DNA from: Saxidomus purpurata
Taxonomy: Eukaryota; Mollusca; Bivalvia; Venerida; Veneridae
DNA length: 64,000 nt
Assembly: GCA_022818135.1 (NCBI GenBank)
Contig: JAFMSR010000018.1
Span: 19,520,595-19,584,594 of the forward strand
Direction of reading: 5' to 3'
Of this stretch, positions 12,656-26,900 are shown piece by piece. How positions within the stretch are numbered: the first letter of the stretch is position 1; each line of letters opens with the position of its first letter. The position numbers and the translations under genes were made by a program. The notes beneath the pieces were generated by a model that made no database searches, was not told the DNA's origin, and saw nothing but the letters and a program-made list of their open reading frames with translations.

Positions 12656-15600
12656 CTGATAATACAGCAAGCAAACAAAACATTTACATTTTACAAGAAA
12701 AAGGTATCTTGGGAATCCACTGATCGTACAAAATGAATTGGACAATTTTCAAGTGACTGTGAATTGTTATAAGAAAGTTTCTCTGCAGAAGATATCTTAA
12801 ACTTATATAAATGCGTATAATTCTAGAATAAATGAGTATCCTATAAATAAAGTGGAATAATGATTCCTTGTAGGTCTAACTCCTTTGTATCTATTCTGTA
12901 CTAAACAGTCTTATGGGATGTAAGTACGAATACGAGTTGTCTTAAGACAGACAAACACATCCTAAAGATAATAACACGGAATGGCAATCCTGATACGCAT
13001 TTCTTTTTCACGATCGTTTTCAATCTGGAAACATCATTAACTTAAATCGTTGGTTCTAAAATAATACTGCTGTGTGTTTTGTATTGTTAAACTTTAGTGG
13101 ACCAGTAATAACTTTCTCCTCCTCTTATCCTTCTTGTGGCAAGGGATTGGTGCCTTTGGAACCATATAGTCTCATCAGTTGTTTTATTTTCAGAGGGTCC
13201 CATTATGAACTATAATTACTACTGGCCAAATTATCCATTTTCGATAAATAACAGGGCAGGGGCTAAAGTTACATTGAAAAGCCTTTTTGGCAATTGGTCA
13301 CGAATCAATACATTCCCAGACAGAGATTGAAAGGAAGTCTAATTCGGCATCTCTCTGACTTTCTTTTTCGAGAAAGAAAAATCTACGATCGTTGAAATGT
13401 ACATTTTCAGCCCAGACTGATTGTCTACACTATTTCGTCTGTTTGTGTACATTAAAAGTGTTGACGGGCAATGAGACCGTCGAATATCTTTATTGTTTTC
13501 TCATAATATCAAAATTTAAATATCGATCAGAATTTAAAAACAAAATTTGAATCATGTAGAGATTTCGGTACTTGTATAAATTGAAAGATTTTCAAATAAA
13601 TTAGTTAAATTATCTCTCATTCTGAAAAATGACACTCTCTGCCACTGATCTATTTCTCCTTAACCAGTTTATCATGAAAGGGTAAATTAATATCACTACT
13701 TAATACATGTGCAACTTTATATGTACAAAAGATTTATGACCCACCAGTGAATCGATTGCAAAAAATTCCTTTGATGTGATCGCACCTTGCCGGCGTTAAC
13801 CTTCTTAACCAGCTTGGTGTATTTATAAATAAGCCATGTTTCTCTAAGCACGTTCGCTGCAGCATTCTTCAACTGAAATATGTAATGAAAATACAATAAC
13901 AAAGGTGACGCTTTGGCCTTGTACGTAATGATACTGATCTTCAAGCATAACATTTAAAGAAATTGAAATATTATAGTTTAATATATATTTATAATATTTT
14001 AAGTGTTATAAACATAATCAGAGAAATACGCTGTGACAGATGCTAAAAACAGTGTCTTAACTTCATATTCAGTGAAAGAACTCATTGGTTGAAATCTATG
14101 ATCTATCTCGAGCTCCACATCTTGTTAATGGTCATACACCTAGATGACTGACATCGAGTGTTAATGAGGAACATCTCAACCCTTTTACATTTGAATGGGC
14201 ACATCGTTAAAATTATAGCAGTGACACTTATACAATGTAATGTGTGGTGTTTATACTAAGAGAGAAAATCACTTCTTTTTCCTCACAATAATAGTTCAGA
14301 TCCTTGTGAAATAAATGTATATTGGGTGTCTTTTGTTTTACTTAATTTGATTTAAGTATGAAATCAGTGAAACATTAGAATAGTAAGTATTTACTGGGAG
14401 TATCAAAGAAACAGCATGCGGGGTAGTTTACTTTCAGATTTTTGACACAATTCGATTTCTTATATATGCTGTAAGATATTGAAATTTTATATCAGATCGA
14501 CCAAACCCTTGAATTCAAATAAGATTTTGTCTCCCGTGTTCATAATTAACATCCTTAATCTGATTACACTCACGAAAAGCAATTCTTTTAATCCCCATTG
14601 CGATTAGGATGATAATACAATTTAAAACGGTTAAGAATCTAAGGGCATATAATTAAATATTTCATCAAATTTACACCATGTATTACATCACTAAGAATGG
14701 CAAACTATTTGTTTATTTCCCTCGCGTTTTAAAATTCAGTTTAGTAAGGGAAAAAATTAAAATACAGAGAATACTCAAACTTCACCGAAAGAACGAATTC
14801 ATTAAAATCCAATGTAAAAAAAGTTTTTAAATCGTGAGAATCAGTTGGGGTGACTCTGTAAATAAATGATTGTATGATATTCCTTTGACTTTAAAAACAC
14901 ACTAGGGATGAGGAAATGTAAAATTCGTGAAAACTCATTTCATTATCTGTTTGTTCTCCGAATTCCAACAAAAGCCCCCCACCCCCACCATAGTTTTTAT
15001 ACTAAATATGCTTGTATAAACCGATTCATTTTCAGAGTTTCATTACGGTTCCCTTATGGTACAGGAAAACAATCACAGTAAGCTACAAGACCGTTTGAGA
15101 TGTATGACATGCTTACTTTATTTTGATACATATTCTTGAAGCTAAAATACATTATTTTCGATTGGAGTCGTTCCTAAGTTTAATGAATTAGAAACTAAGA
15201 TGACGACATTCCTGCGTTAAAGGAATTAAGAGTTAGGTGCAAATATGAAAATTTGCACTTTTTCAAGGACTATACGGATGTAACGACCATATCACTTAAT
15301 ATATGCCTGTTTGTTCTGTGCTTTATGGTGCGTCTACATTATTGTTAATGTGGTATTCTTTACTTTTGCACTCGGCAATATCTTTGTCTTTATATAGTTA
15401 ATATCTAAGCTGTATTCATACCTTATCTGCTGATTTGTATCAAGGTTCAATGCCGTGCTTTACTTACACAACTGGCCAAAGGACTGCCTTTATATTGTTG
15501 TCATATTTCAGCTAGAGTGTGTACCTTACCTGCTCCCTTTTATCTTAGTTAAGTACTCACTCTTTTGTGAGAAGTAAATCTGGGTTAGTGAGTGCCGTGT

Positions 15601-17869
15601 TTGATGGTGATTATGGACCTCTTTACTAGCACTAGATTTATTTTTATTTCTATATGTTATTTGTATGTTTTCTTTGGTCTTAAAATTACGACGGTTTTAC
15701 ATGTATATGTCGGTTAAATGACGGTTTACATGTACATGTCGGTCGATGACTGCTGTATAACATATTGCATTTATTTTCTTCAGTGTTTATTCTATAAATC
15801 AGACTTCTATATAATTCTTTGATATCAAACTGCATCGAAATCGTGTGTGATCCTAGCTCACTTCATTTATTTGTTTATATTCCAGATCAACGACGTACCT
15901 TACTTTACCAATTATATAAGCAGCGATTGCTAACAGTGGGAAATTTATCTGTATTACGTATTGCCAGCAATTACTTCATGCAATCAAACTAAATGATCAA
16001 TAAATATGTCAAAAGCTTCTAAGACAGTTAATTGATAAAGCATGTGGAATTCGTAATTTTATGTAATATATTTTGTTTCTCTGTTAATGCAAACTATTTA
16101 ACTTTATCTACATGTAGTTTTTCTTCTGATTGTTGATAACTATCAAAATAATTTAGTTCTTCTGGAGTTTTATGAGTTCATAATATGCATTTCTCTTACT
16201 ATCATGTTTATCAAGTATATATAATTTATATTCTTAAAACAGAGTAGTCCTTTTTGCAAACTTCTGTAAATTAATTTTTATTTCATTTTTGGTTCTTTGA
16301 ATTAACCGCTATCTCTGCAAGAGAAACAAGAGCAGAAAGATGGTAGTAACATTGTTAATATAAACGATACTTTATATCATTATATATCGTATACGATAAT
16401 GCATGGCTGTATTGGTACCTCACCAATGATGGAGATGAAAGGATACGAGCATGTGGCGAAAAATTGCCGGTCAGATCTATGATTTAATTTGTCAAAACAA
16501 ACAGTTATTGATAGATCTTTGATATATAGATTATGTACAAATAGGTTAAATATGCCAAGGAGCGATTGAAACTAGTAATGCACCACGTGTACAAAAATGT
16601 CTATAGTACCATGATCATTTCGAGGCTTGTATATAAATTTCACGCACTGTGTTAAAAGGGTACTGTTGCGTGATATTTTCAATCTGCAGGACTTTTTCTA
16701 TTCGAAATATCTGAATTTATGATGCTTTTGCTCACAAGATGATATACTATTAAACGTCCATTTAGAAATAGTATTTGTTTGTTTGACATTTTTGTCAACA
16801 TTTTAAAGGCTGAAATATCACAATTACATATATAAGGCGGATTTTGAAAAAGTCTTTTAAATTTGATAGAAGGTAAACCTATGATTTACCTGAAATCAGA
16901 TGACACTTACCTTTTTTGAAAGTTGTGTATCCTGCATGAAATTATGAACATGTTTCTCAGCTTTACTCAGTTCTAGTTTGCGGGCTATCACAGCAACCAC
17001 TAATGCGGTACAACCAGCACCCTTTAAGATATAAATCGTACATATAATGCATATCAGTTGTTTTACATGTATTAAACTTGTTACCAACCATGTTTCATAA
17101 GGTCAAAACAGTCACCTAATCGTATAAAGTTTTTTAAAAAGTTAAAGAAGAAAATTATATTTATCAGAAAACACATCTAAACATGACATAAATCGGTTAA
17201 CATAAACTTAACTATCTCTTTACAAGACCGAATCTAATACATACTGTACGTCAATTAAAGAAATTGCCAGACACAGCATGTATAGCGGATTTTGTTAGGA
17301 TGGCTGCCAGGGTTGCCAGACAAATCAAAGAATTACAAATCACCGGCTTTAGTATCACTTGTCTAATTTACATGATAATTGCTCTTCTGTATACATTCGA
17401 TAGCACAATGTCAATCGGAATCTTCCTTTTTATTTTAACGCCGAATACTTTGTGTATCTACGGCAAAAAGTGTGCATTGTAATGCTTTAAGTTTTACAGA
17501 ATATAAAAGAAGCATTAATAATCCACATATTTTGGGTACCCGTATCCAAAACGTAGCAAGGTATCTCGGATATTAAATGATGTTAGAAGTGAAGATGGTG
17601 TAGATAGTGTAGATAATTTCAAGGAACTGAACTCTCGGTTTGCCTTTGAAGTTTTATTTTGTACCAGTTGGACAACAACTTACCATAACACCGGTGGAAA
17701 TGGCAACCATCCTGCCGCAGTATGTGTTTGGAACAACATCACCATATCCAATAGAAAGGAACGTAATGGCAATCATCCACATTGAATTTAAAATGTTAGC
17801 ATGCTGGTTAGGATCTAGGGGGCTGAAATGGAGCAGGAAACGGAAATTAATCTATAAACATGACAAAGG

Positions 17870-17920
<51 letters not shown>

Positions 17921-20900
17921 TTTGGTTACTCTGTTAATAAGAAATCTTTAAAAGAACTTTTACACTAGTGTTTATAATTTTTCTTGCTGTAAATATTCGT
18001 CGAAAAAGTGGTATCAGATAATATTTCTGCTTCTATAGGAAGAATTTTGTCATGACCTTATAATTTAATATATGCAATAAACAGGATTACGCATATAGGG
18101 CCTCAAAAGAAAACAAAAACTGGTTACTCCAAACAGCGTTGCATAATTATCAACGAATGAAACCTTTTGTTTGGCAACAAATAAAAATGTCTTAGATATG
18201 GCTTCGGATATGAACAACGCCAAATATGTATACAACCAACGGACGATAATAAGCTAACATACCAATGAAACCTACTGTATCTTCAAATATGCATATATAT
18301 CTATCAGATGATAAACATAAAAAATATTGCATTATGTACTTGATATGGCTATGCGTTACATTTTTGTGTTATAATATTCATTATACATTGACATGATGTA
18401 AATATAAAGATAAATAAAGACAGTTGTTTTATTTTACTTAGAGAGATAAGAGGAAAATCGATATTTTGTTTCGTGATCTTCTCTAGAGCGCCTTTAGGAA
18501 AATCAAGTAAACAAAGTGCACATCTAACTAAATAAAGTCTGACGAAATCTCGTAACACAAGAGACAACTATCTGACAGTGATGAATTTCTTGCAGCCTAT
18601 CTCCTTTCATATAACAGCCTAGCATCTTTTAGCGCGGGAGTTAGAATGATAGAAATCCGCGGAGAAATTAGATGAAAACGTCTACATCAACGTATACAAG
18701 TCTTTGATTTAGTGCTGCTATATTTAGACAGACGGATATAAGACCCGCACAATACTCAATATCCTTTATTCAAACTGTGTGTATTTTGTAATGCGTTATG
18801 GACAGTGACATGTCCTAGGCATATTGAATCCATAGGTAATTATATTACACAGTCTGAGTATTTGATGTGATAGCATGTGATAACTTTTGAAAGACAATAA
18901 CAATATATTAATTGAAACCTGAAATACTTGGATAATGCAAACTCTATATTATGGGTCGTCTGAAAGCAGAGGATGAAAGGCATAAAACATCTAACTAACT
19001 GCTTAAGTTTTTCTCCGAATCTTTAATGCGTCTATCACGCCTGAATGACCATATCGAGCAACATCGATCATTGGTCCATCGTACAAGAGAAAAGGCACAC
19101 TTATACCGCTAACGCAATTTGTTTTTCAGTATTTAAGAGGTCCTTGCCCAGACAATATGGCTTCATAGACAGTCATCCATCAGCCACAAGAAGATAATAT
19201 CCCCCCACACGCAATATGATGTTTCCAGGAAAACTTGAGGACGCGTGATTGTTTAACTGGTTTAAAGAAGTTGTGCCAGACAGTCAATTTCTTTAACTGA
19301 GGACTGTCAGAATTTTGAAGATTTATGTAAACTATTGAAACAAGAAAATAAATATTTTATGTGTGAAAGAACTCACTATGAGTGGCGTTGGGAAGCTTAG
19401 ACGTGTATGAATATAATGTATTTATATCGCTGTCTCAACCAATATCAATGAACACATTTTTTAACCAAATAAAGTTCGCTCTGGGTAGTTACTGTTTCAC
19501 AAACTTGGCGGAGTTTTCACTGATTCGACTTTTTATTAACAAGATGTTTGAAATGATGTTTTGTTAAAATCTCATATTTTTGTTGTATACACATTTGATG
19601 TTGTAGTCTGCAATCATAATTAACTAAATTACTTTATAATTCAAATTCTAGCTGTTCTATTTGACTTTCTTCCCTCACCTTTAAATGTTTTATGTTGTAT
19701 TTACCCTCTCAGATTAGATACATCACAGTAAATATATGTAAAGAGAAAAACAGTATGACAACGACAGGAATGTGACATATTTTGAAAGATTATAACTTGT
19801 TTTAGGACAATATCCGGTGTACGTTCACAATATCTGGTGTACATGTACTCACACGGCGTTTTGTTAGTAAAGACGAGATGTGACAGGGTATTCTTGTGTA
19901 AACCAGCTTGAACTACGTCAAAGAATATTCCCCAAATACCTGAGTAGTGCAAATATGTAACTTATGATTGGTAATGTCTCGGATATTTACCGTCAGTTGA
20001 ATAAATATGAAGTTATGTGCAAATATACACTTAAAAGTGGTGCTTTTGAAAATTATTTTTATTCAACAGGGAAATACACTGAATTACAGAAAATGACTTT
20101 GTTCAGTTTAAATGAGTACACAAATATAATGTTAACCTGCAATTGTAGTGGTAGATATGCAAACAAGGCTTGTGGTAATTGATTTTTCACATTTTGTTGC
20201 ATGATATGACATTACTTTATTCTGCATGTCTGTTGTTTAACACGCAATGAGTTTGTTCTACCTGTTTTTGTTCAATAAATGCAGAGAATTGTTTGGAGAA
20301 AAAGTTGTATTTGTATAAATCAAGTGGATGTTACCTTTCACAATTATGTAGTGATGTGTGCAAACAATTCCTCGTTAATAAAAATGAAATGTGCAGTTTT
20401 GTAGAGACACTGAGTAACTGTATACCAGCATAATGCACTGTAGATGCAATAAACATGATAACATGCGGTCAGAATTGATGCTTTTGAAACTATACGTTTT
20501 ATGCAGTAATGACAATTTCAAACGACATTATGTAGAATATAAGTAGACTAATTTCAACGTTTATATTGTTATCAAATGGTAATATTCAAAGACTTTCATC
20601 GTTGCTCTGTCTCTAATAGCCCGAAAAAAGTGGTCATGGTGCTTGTTCTACCTGAATTTCAGACATGGTTAATGAAATTTGAATGAAAATATCAACAACT
20701 TATGTATACTGAATGATTCCGCTAATCGACCATATTTTTCATATTAATTATGTAAATATTAGTTGTTTAAAAGCTTCTTTATTGGGTTCGAGACATTAAT
20801 ATTTTATATTGATTTATTGGACTATATTCACAGAACTTGAACTTTTGATAAAGATAAATTATATATATCAGCTTAAATTAAACTACTAAGTAAATAGGGT

Positions 20901-23900
20901 AATCGGTAATTAGCAGTTAAATGTATTTGCTCTCCAATTATATCAACTGAAGAGCAGTTTGAGCAACACAACTGCCTTAAACTAGGTTTGTTTGTCCTTG
21001 TCTGCCAATAGAAAACGGGTTACTCTTGTAGCGCCAAGAAAATAGAAATTTTCCACTTATTCTTGAATTTGAAATGTTTAAGCCAGTTTTGTATACACTG
21101 AAATTACTTTTTATTTGAGCATACCAATAGTCCATATTGGATATGAAACATCAGTGTTCAATTAAAGGGCCTTGGGGACCAAGACATTATTGCTGATGGC
21201 ATTGAAAACTATAACATAGGAAACTTCACTTTTATCATAGGCTATAAACCAGATTAGTAAAACATATTGATATTATATTCATTAATTTTTATGAAATTAT
21301 CGTACGCTTTCAATTTACTTAAAGCAATCAGTATTTAATTTTGTGCTGTTATATTCGCTGAGGGTAATATTATTGACTTAGACAAAAGTATTTAGACAAA
21401 TTGGGTTGACGTCTAATCGAAGTTTAACTTAACGTTTTAAAAGGGCCATATTTGACCTTAAATTTATTATGTCTTAATGTATTTAAGAGTTGTAAAATTC
21501 ATGTGTGTTTAAGTGTTCATGCATTACACCTTTCTTTGCCTAGATATTCGAAAAAGGATACATACAACAATTAAATATTTTGTTACTACAGACGTGCATA
21601 ATAATATAATAAATACAAATTTACTTGGACATCTTGACCTACATACTACATGAAAGCCGGCTGTTTAATCCAAATAGTTACTTGAATTTTTCCTTATGGT
21701 GATTTGTACTCACATGTTATCTGTTTGTAATTAGTGAACTTGGAAACAGATTGAGTCAATGTAAGAAAAATACACAACTCGGCAAAAATGAAAGTTGAAA
21801 TAACAATAAAAGCCACTTATTCTCTATCAAATTAGGAAAACTTATGACAATTATGAACTCTCAGCGAAATGGGAAATTCGCGAACATTAAATCATCGCAT
21901 ATATAACCCAATTTACATTATGTGGATGGATGCCTGTTAATTATGAAAAAGTGACGCAAGAAAGCATTTCTTAATTTTAAAAAACTTTCGATTTATAAAC
22001 ATTAATAGGGATGTTTTCTGAACTAACAGAGAAGGCTTTCGGTAAGCCGTACGTGTTAAACTAACATTCAAAGTGATGTTCATTGTTTCACGAGGTAGTT
22101 ATCTTACTAACAAACACCTGATTTCTGATGATTGTAAATGTTCGGTTAATAGCAGAATAGCTTCGAATTGCATCATGTGTTGTGCCTGATATAGAGACTA
22201 AGTACAACCAAAGCTGATTTGTAATATTAAACTGTTTGGCCATCCAAAAACCTGGATACCAGACGATGAACAATATCTCAATTAATTTTAATAATTTACC
22301 TTACACGCATCAAGAATAAGTAAAACCTCATAAAAACACAGTCTTGTTAAAAAATTGAAACATTTATTTCATAAGTTTTGTACAAAATTGTACATTCTCA
22401 TTTGATAGCTGAAGTATTTCGAGAAGATAAGGTATATATTTATTTCCTCCACATGTGAAGATAAAGGACATTCTAACACAAGCGGCTGATTTTCCTATAT
22501 AAACGTATAGGGAAAAGCCTGTATTTTATTTTACGATAAAATACAGCACGTTTTTCCAGGGACGACGTGCCTTAAATGACGTAACAACGTGACGTATGTA
22601 AACAAGCGCGTCAATCGTATCTCGCTTTTAAGGTTACAATGATGTACTACTACGCGTTAAAAAAAGTTCGGGCCTGTTTAAAAAAAAGACGTGTTAGAAT
22701 CGAAATAATAAATGTTCCTATATTTTATCGTTGAATAAAATGCAGTCAGTCAATTGGATGGGGAAAATTAAATCACTCGTGCTACGCACTCGTGACTTAA
22801 TTACACGCATCCAAAATTCCGACTAATTTTATTCAAAGATAAAGATTTGGGAAGGCGGGGAGGCATTTATTATTTCCTAACAATGTATCAGGGCCCCACC
22901 CCTGTTTTTTTGGTACATGCAATCTACAGACATTGAACCTTTATTATTTAATATTTGTTTTTTATTTAGCTGATTTGATTTTCAATTACACGTATCAACA
23001 ATTACTGAGTGCCTGAAAAAACTATTTTCCTAACAAAATGGTATGAGATTAAGTATGTTCATGGAGTTTGAGTAAGTAATTCAATTACTGATAAAAGTCT
23101 GTAACAATATTATTTGTGTACTTATGTTAGAAATATTTGGAAAAAAATTGCTTTACATGTATCTACATGCTCTACAAACAGTAAATGCAAACATTAAATT
23201 TAATGTTTCTACAATGAGATTTGTGAAAAATGTAGCAGTTCTCAGCAACTTGATTTGAAAATTTTCTTTTGAATTCTCAATTCTAAAGATTTCAAAAGCT
23301 TCAAAAATTCGGTGTAAATTGAAAAAAGCAAGTGCTTAAGAGTTAAATAGGAATGACTGTCTCACAGATTTACTTTTGCTTACACAGACAAAATACATCT
23401 ATAATCCTGTTCAACAATGGGTAATGGTTCCGGTTGTTTTGAAAACATCAAATTTCAAATTTAAGAGAATATAAATTCGTAAGAGGTAAATAGTGAGAAG
23501 TACTCTGACAAATCATGAGCATTTGCAACTACATACAATTCATTGAGCGTAGAAGTATAGGACACAAACTAGAGACGCTTGTAAACGTATCTTGTACTAG
23601 TGTTCACCTATTACATGTATGGTGAGTCTAGTATATGTTCTCATATGAATATGCTCAAGAAAACAACCGTTAAACTTATATATTTACACGTATAAATGCT
23701 TCCAAACGAGGGTCACTGAACCAGTCTTTACTGCTCTTATACCTTGCCATAGTGTTTACAAAAAAGTGTCTGTCAGCAAAATGAATACGGCCGAATAAGA
23801 AAGAATCCTCTACTTTTATAGTTATTTCCATTTCAATAGATAAAGATAAACAGAGGCGGTTGAGAGAGACAAGTTTTCTTACTGAATTACTGTCTTGAGA

Positions 23901-26900
23901 TTTCGTTGATATGAGATCATGGAAGTTTCTAGGGGCATTCTAGACTCCCAGACAATCTTAAATCGTACATTTGATTTAATGAAATTTACAGTCTTTTTAC
24001 GGGTTTTCAACATATCACCTCACTTCTAGATAAAAGCAGAAGCTCGGCAATTAGATTACTAGGCAAAGGAACTGAATGCTAAGGAAGAACACAAAACCTG
24101 AAACAATTGACATGTTTCTAGAGATAATAGAAATATTAAATTCGACACTTAGGTGTAACATTATACATGTCAAACAACTTTTCAAGATAACTTGATGTCT
24201 TAAACTAAAATAGTAGCGACAAATAACAAGGAAAGCCCCGGCTTACAGGAATTTGCAACATTTTACATGTGCGACTGTGGGATGTCTTAACTTTCTTTAT
24301 TACACATCTTTTCAAAAGATGTTTGTATAACGGGTAATATTTCAACTTTTCTGGGCCTGGTCTTTTTCTGTACCTTTGATAGGTTCCATCAGTTATGAAT
24401 TTACGTACCGCACGTACAAATTATAACTAAATGCAATGTGTCCCGAAATTAGTTGGATTGGTAAATGCTTTGCAACCACTGCTACGAAACTACTGTGAAA
24501 GTTGTTTTTTTCGCGAAGTTTTTATTATCGTTAATTTTCGCGAATGAAGCACTTTGCTATTTTGTCAAAAAGTTTTGTTTCTGAATTTCTGTAGTATCAA
24601 TTGGAAGTGTTTTAGAGGGAAATAAATATTTAAGCTACTTTCAAATTTTAGGACAACATTTCAAGACAATATCTACACATGAAGAGATAAAATGGTGCGC
24701 ATTCAAGGACAAACATAGACAGAATGTTAGTTGTTGTTTTCTTGATAAACTAGAAACCAACTTATGATGTCTAACAAAACATCAGTTGACACATCCTTGA
24801 ACAGACGGACTGACAAACAATTTTCAAAAGTTGATGCATTAAAGATCCGCGTGCTTTTTTTTGGTGGTACATAAAATTGATCCATCCTTTTCTGGTCATT
24901 TCTTAAAGCACATAAACTTACGACCCCGAGCCCTTAACGCTAGCTGATAACATGAGGCATTTTCAGAAATATCAATAATCTATTTACAGATCATAGGATG
25001 AATATTAATGCAAGTGTCTAAGAAGAATGTGTTGTGTAAGTTATTGTTCCTATTAATTCGCTTCAAACTAATATTACTAGTAAACTGGCGTTGCTAATGG
25101 AGACTTGGGTGTTACACTTGGTTCCGAAAGGATACATCGAGGTAGAAAATCTGCTGAAACATTTACAATAAATAGTTTTAACACTTTGTTTGTAAGGCTG
25201 GGAATAAATCTAACTCTATATTTCCGCGTTAAAACCAATCAAATCCTTCCACAATCCAAGAAATAGACCGAGTTAGTGAGAGAAAGACTTAAATGAAAGT
25301 CTCAGCTTCCGATAATCCTGGTGTTGGAGGGAATGAAGCTTGATTTGAAAGACGAGAAATGGGGAGAAAGCTAGTTCATAAAGGAAATTGACCGTAAGAA
25401 TATATTTACATATAAATTGAAGAAACGTCATTCAGGTCCGTTAATGCCCACTTAAGGCGTAATGTTTCATTTCTGGAAATTGACATTTATCCATGACTTG
25501 TCAACACAGTTTATATAGAATGGGCAAAGAGTGCTAGAAGAAAGATAAAATACAGAATGCCTTATTTGCAAAGGACATGTAATCAGCGAAAAGAACCAAG
25601 AAAATCCATTAGAAATAAAAGAAATATAAAAATGAGAACTTATGTTCGACTTGTAAAACCAATCAGCCAACTGTTTTTCATGTCACATTTAGTTTGGTCA
25701 GTTATTTTTGGAACACTAACGGAAAACTGAACTTTGAGTCAACCCCGATTCTTCCGTTCATTGCAGATGACATCTCGTTTTTGATTGAACAAATGTATAG
25801 ATTGACAAACATAAAATTAATGAATAAGTATATGGTTTCATAAGAACAAAACAGCTTAAACGAAACGTATATATATTTATATATTTATTACCCTTTCATG
25901 AAATTAACGGACTTCTGATTGGTCAACGATCCGTAAATATATATTGATATTTACAGGCAAGCCGGAAATATACACTTGACATTATCCCGTTACTGTACCC
26001 CATGCTAAACGTGAGCTTGTTCGCCGCGTACACTACGTCAAAAGTATAAGTCCTTGCTGTTTTGTGACGTCAAGAAGTGACATTGAGGTATCATAAGGGG
26101 ATTTGAAGCTCTGCTTACATTCAGCCGTTAAATAAATAAAACATAAACGGAATCTTTCCATATTTAAGACAGGGAAGGGTAATAAAATTGTTATTTGTTT
26201 TTTGGCGTGATATATGGGGATATATTACCCGCCTAGACATAATATTACACTCGCCTAACGGCTCGGGTAATATAAGTCAAGGCGAGTAATATATCCCCAT
26301 ATAGATCTACCACTTCAAAAAACAAATAACATATAATATACATGTATGATGTGAATCATAATTATCTAGAATTGACAAATCTAGACCTATGTATAACCCA
26401 CTAACAGAAATCAAGACTTTCAGATCTGCCTTTCAGCCTACCGCCACGTGAGGTAATTACAGTAGACATAATTAGAATATTTTGAGCCTTTTTACAATTA
26501 ACAAACGCTAATTAATTAACGTAAAAAACCATGCCAGTCTTGCCAGATATATGAATTTTAGCTTCCAGCAGATACATTTTTAAGAATGTTATAAAAAGGG
26601 GAGCCAAGAGATAGAGGTAAGAATAGTCTGGTGTCTTATAATTACGTAGTAGATAGAGAAATATTCTGTTGCGTGAGAGACAAAATGACTGGGCGACTAA
26701 TATAATTGAAAGAATGCAGGTGGTATCCAAAAAGCAATTTACTCTAAATTGAAAATATCTCTATATAACACATGAAAATATAGACGTCCTGTGGGAGCAA
26801 ATTCTGGACAAATAAAGGGCTCAATACCTGGGGTTTTCTATTAAATGACAACAGACAGTAATGTCTCACCTAAGGTCAAACAGCATCACTCATTTCCCTG

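Noticed and set aside
17264..17482. Plus-strand ORF with an amphipathic then hydrophobic stretch
   Set aside because: Lies inside a short SK intron on the opposite strand, with no family resemblance.
22088..22273. Minus-strand ORF that could have been an SK S1-S3 exon
   Set aside because: No match to S1-S3 and located downstream of the S4-S5 exon, where such an exon cannot be.
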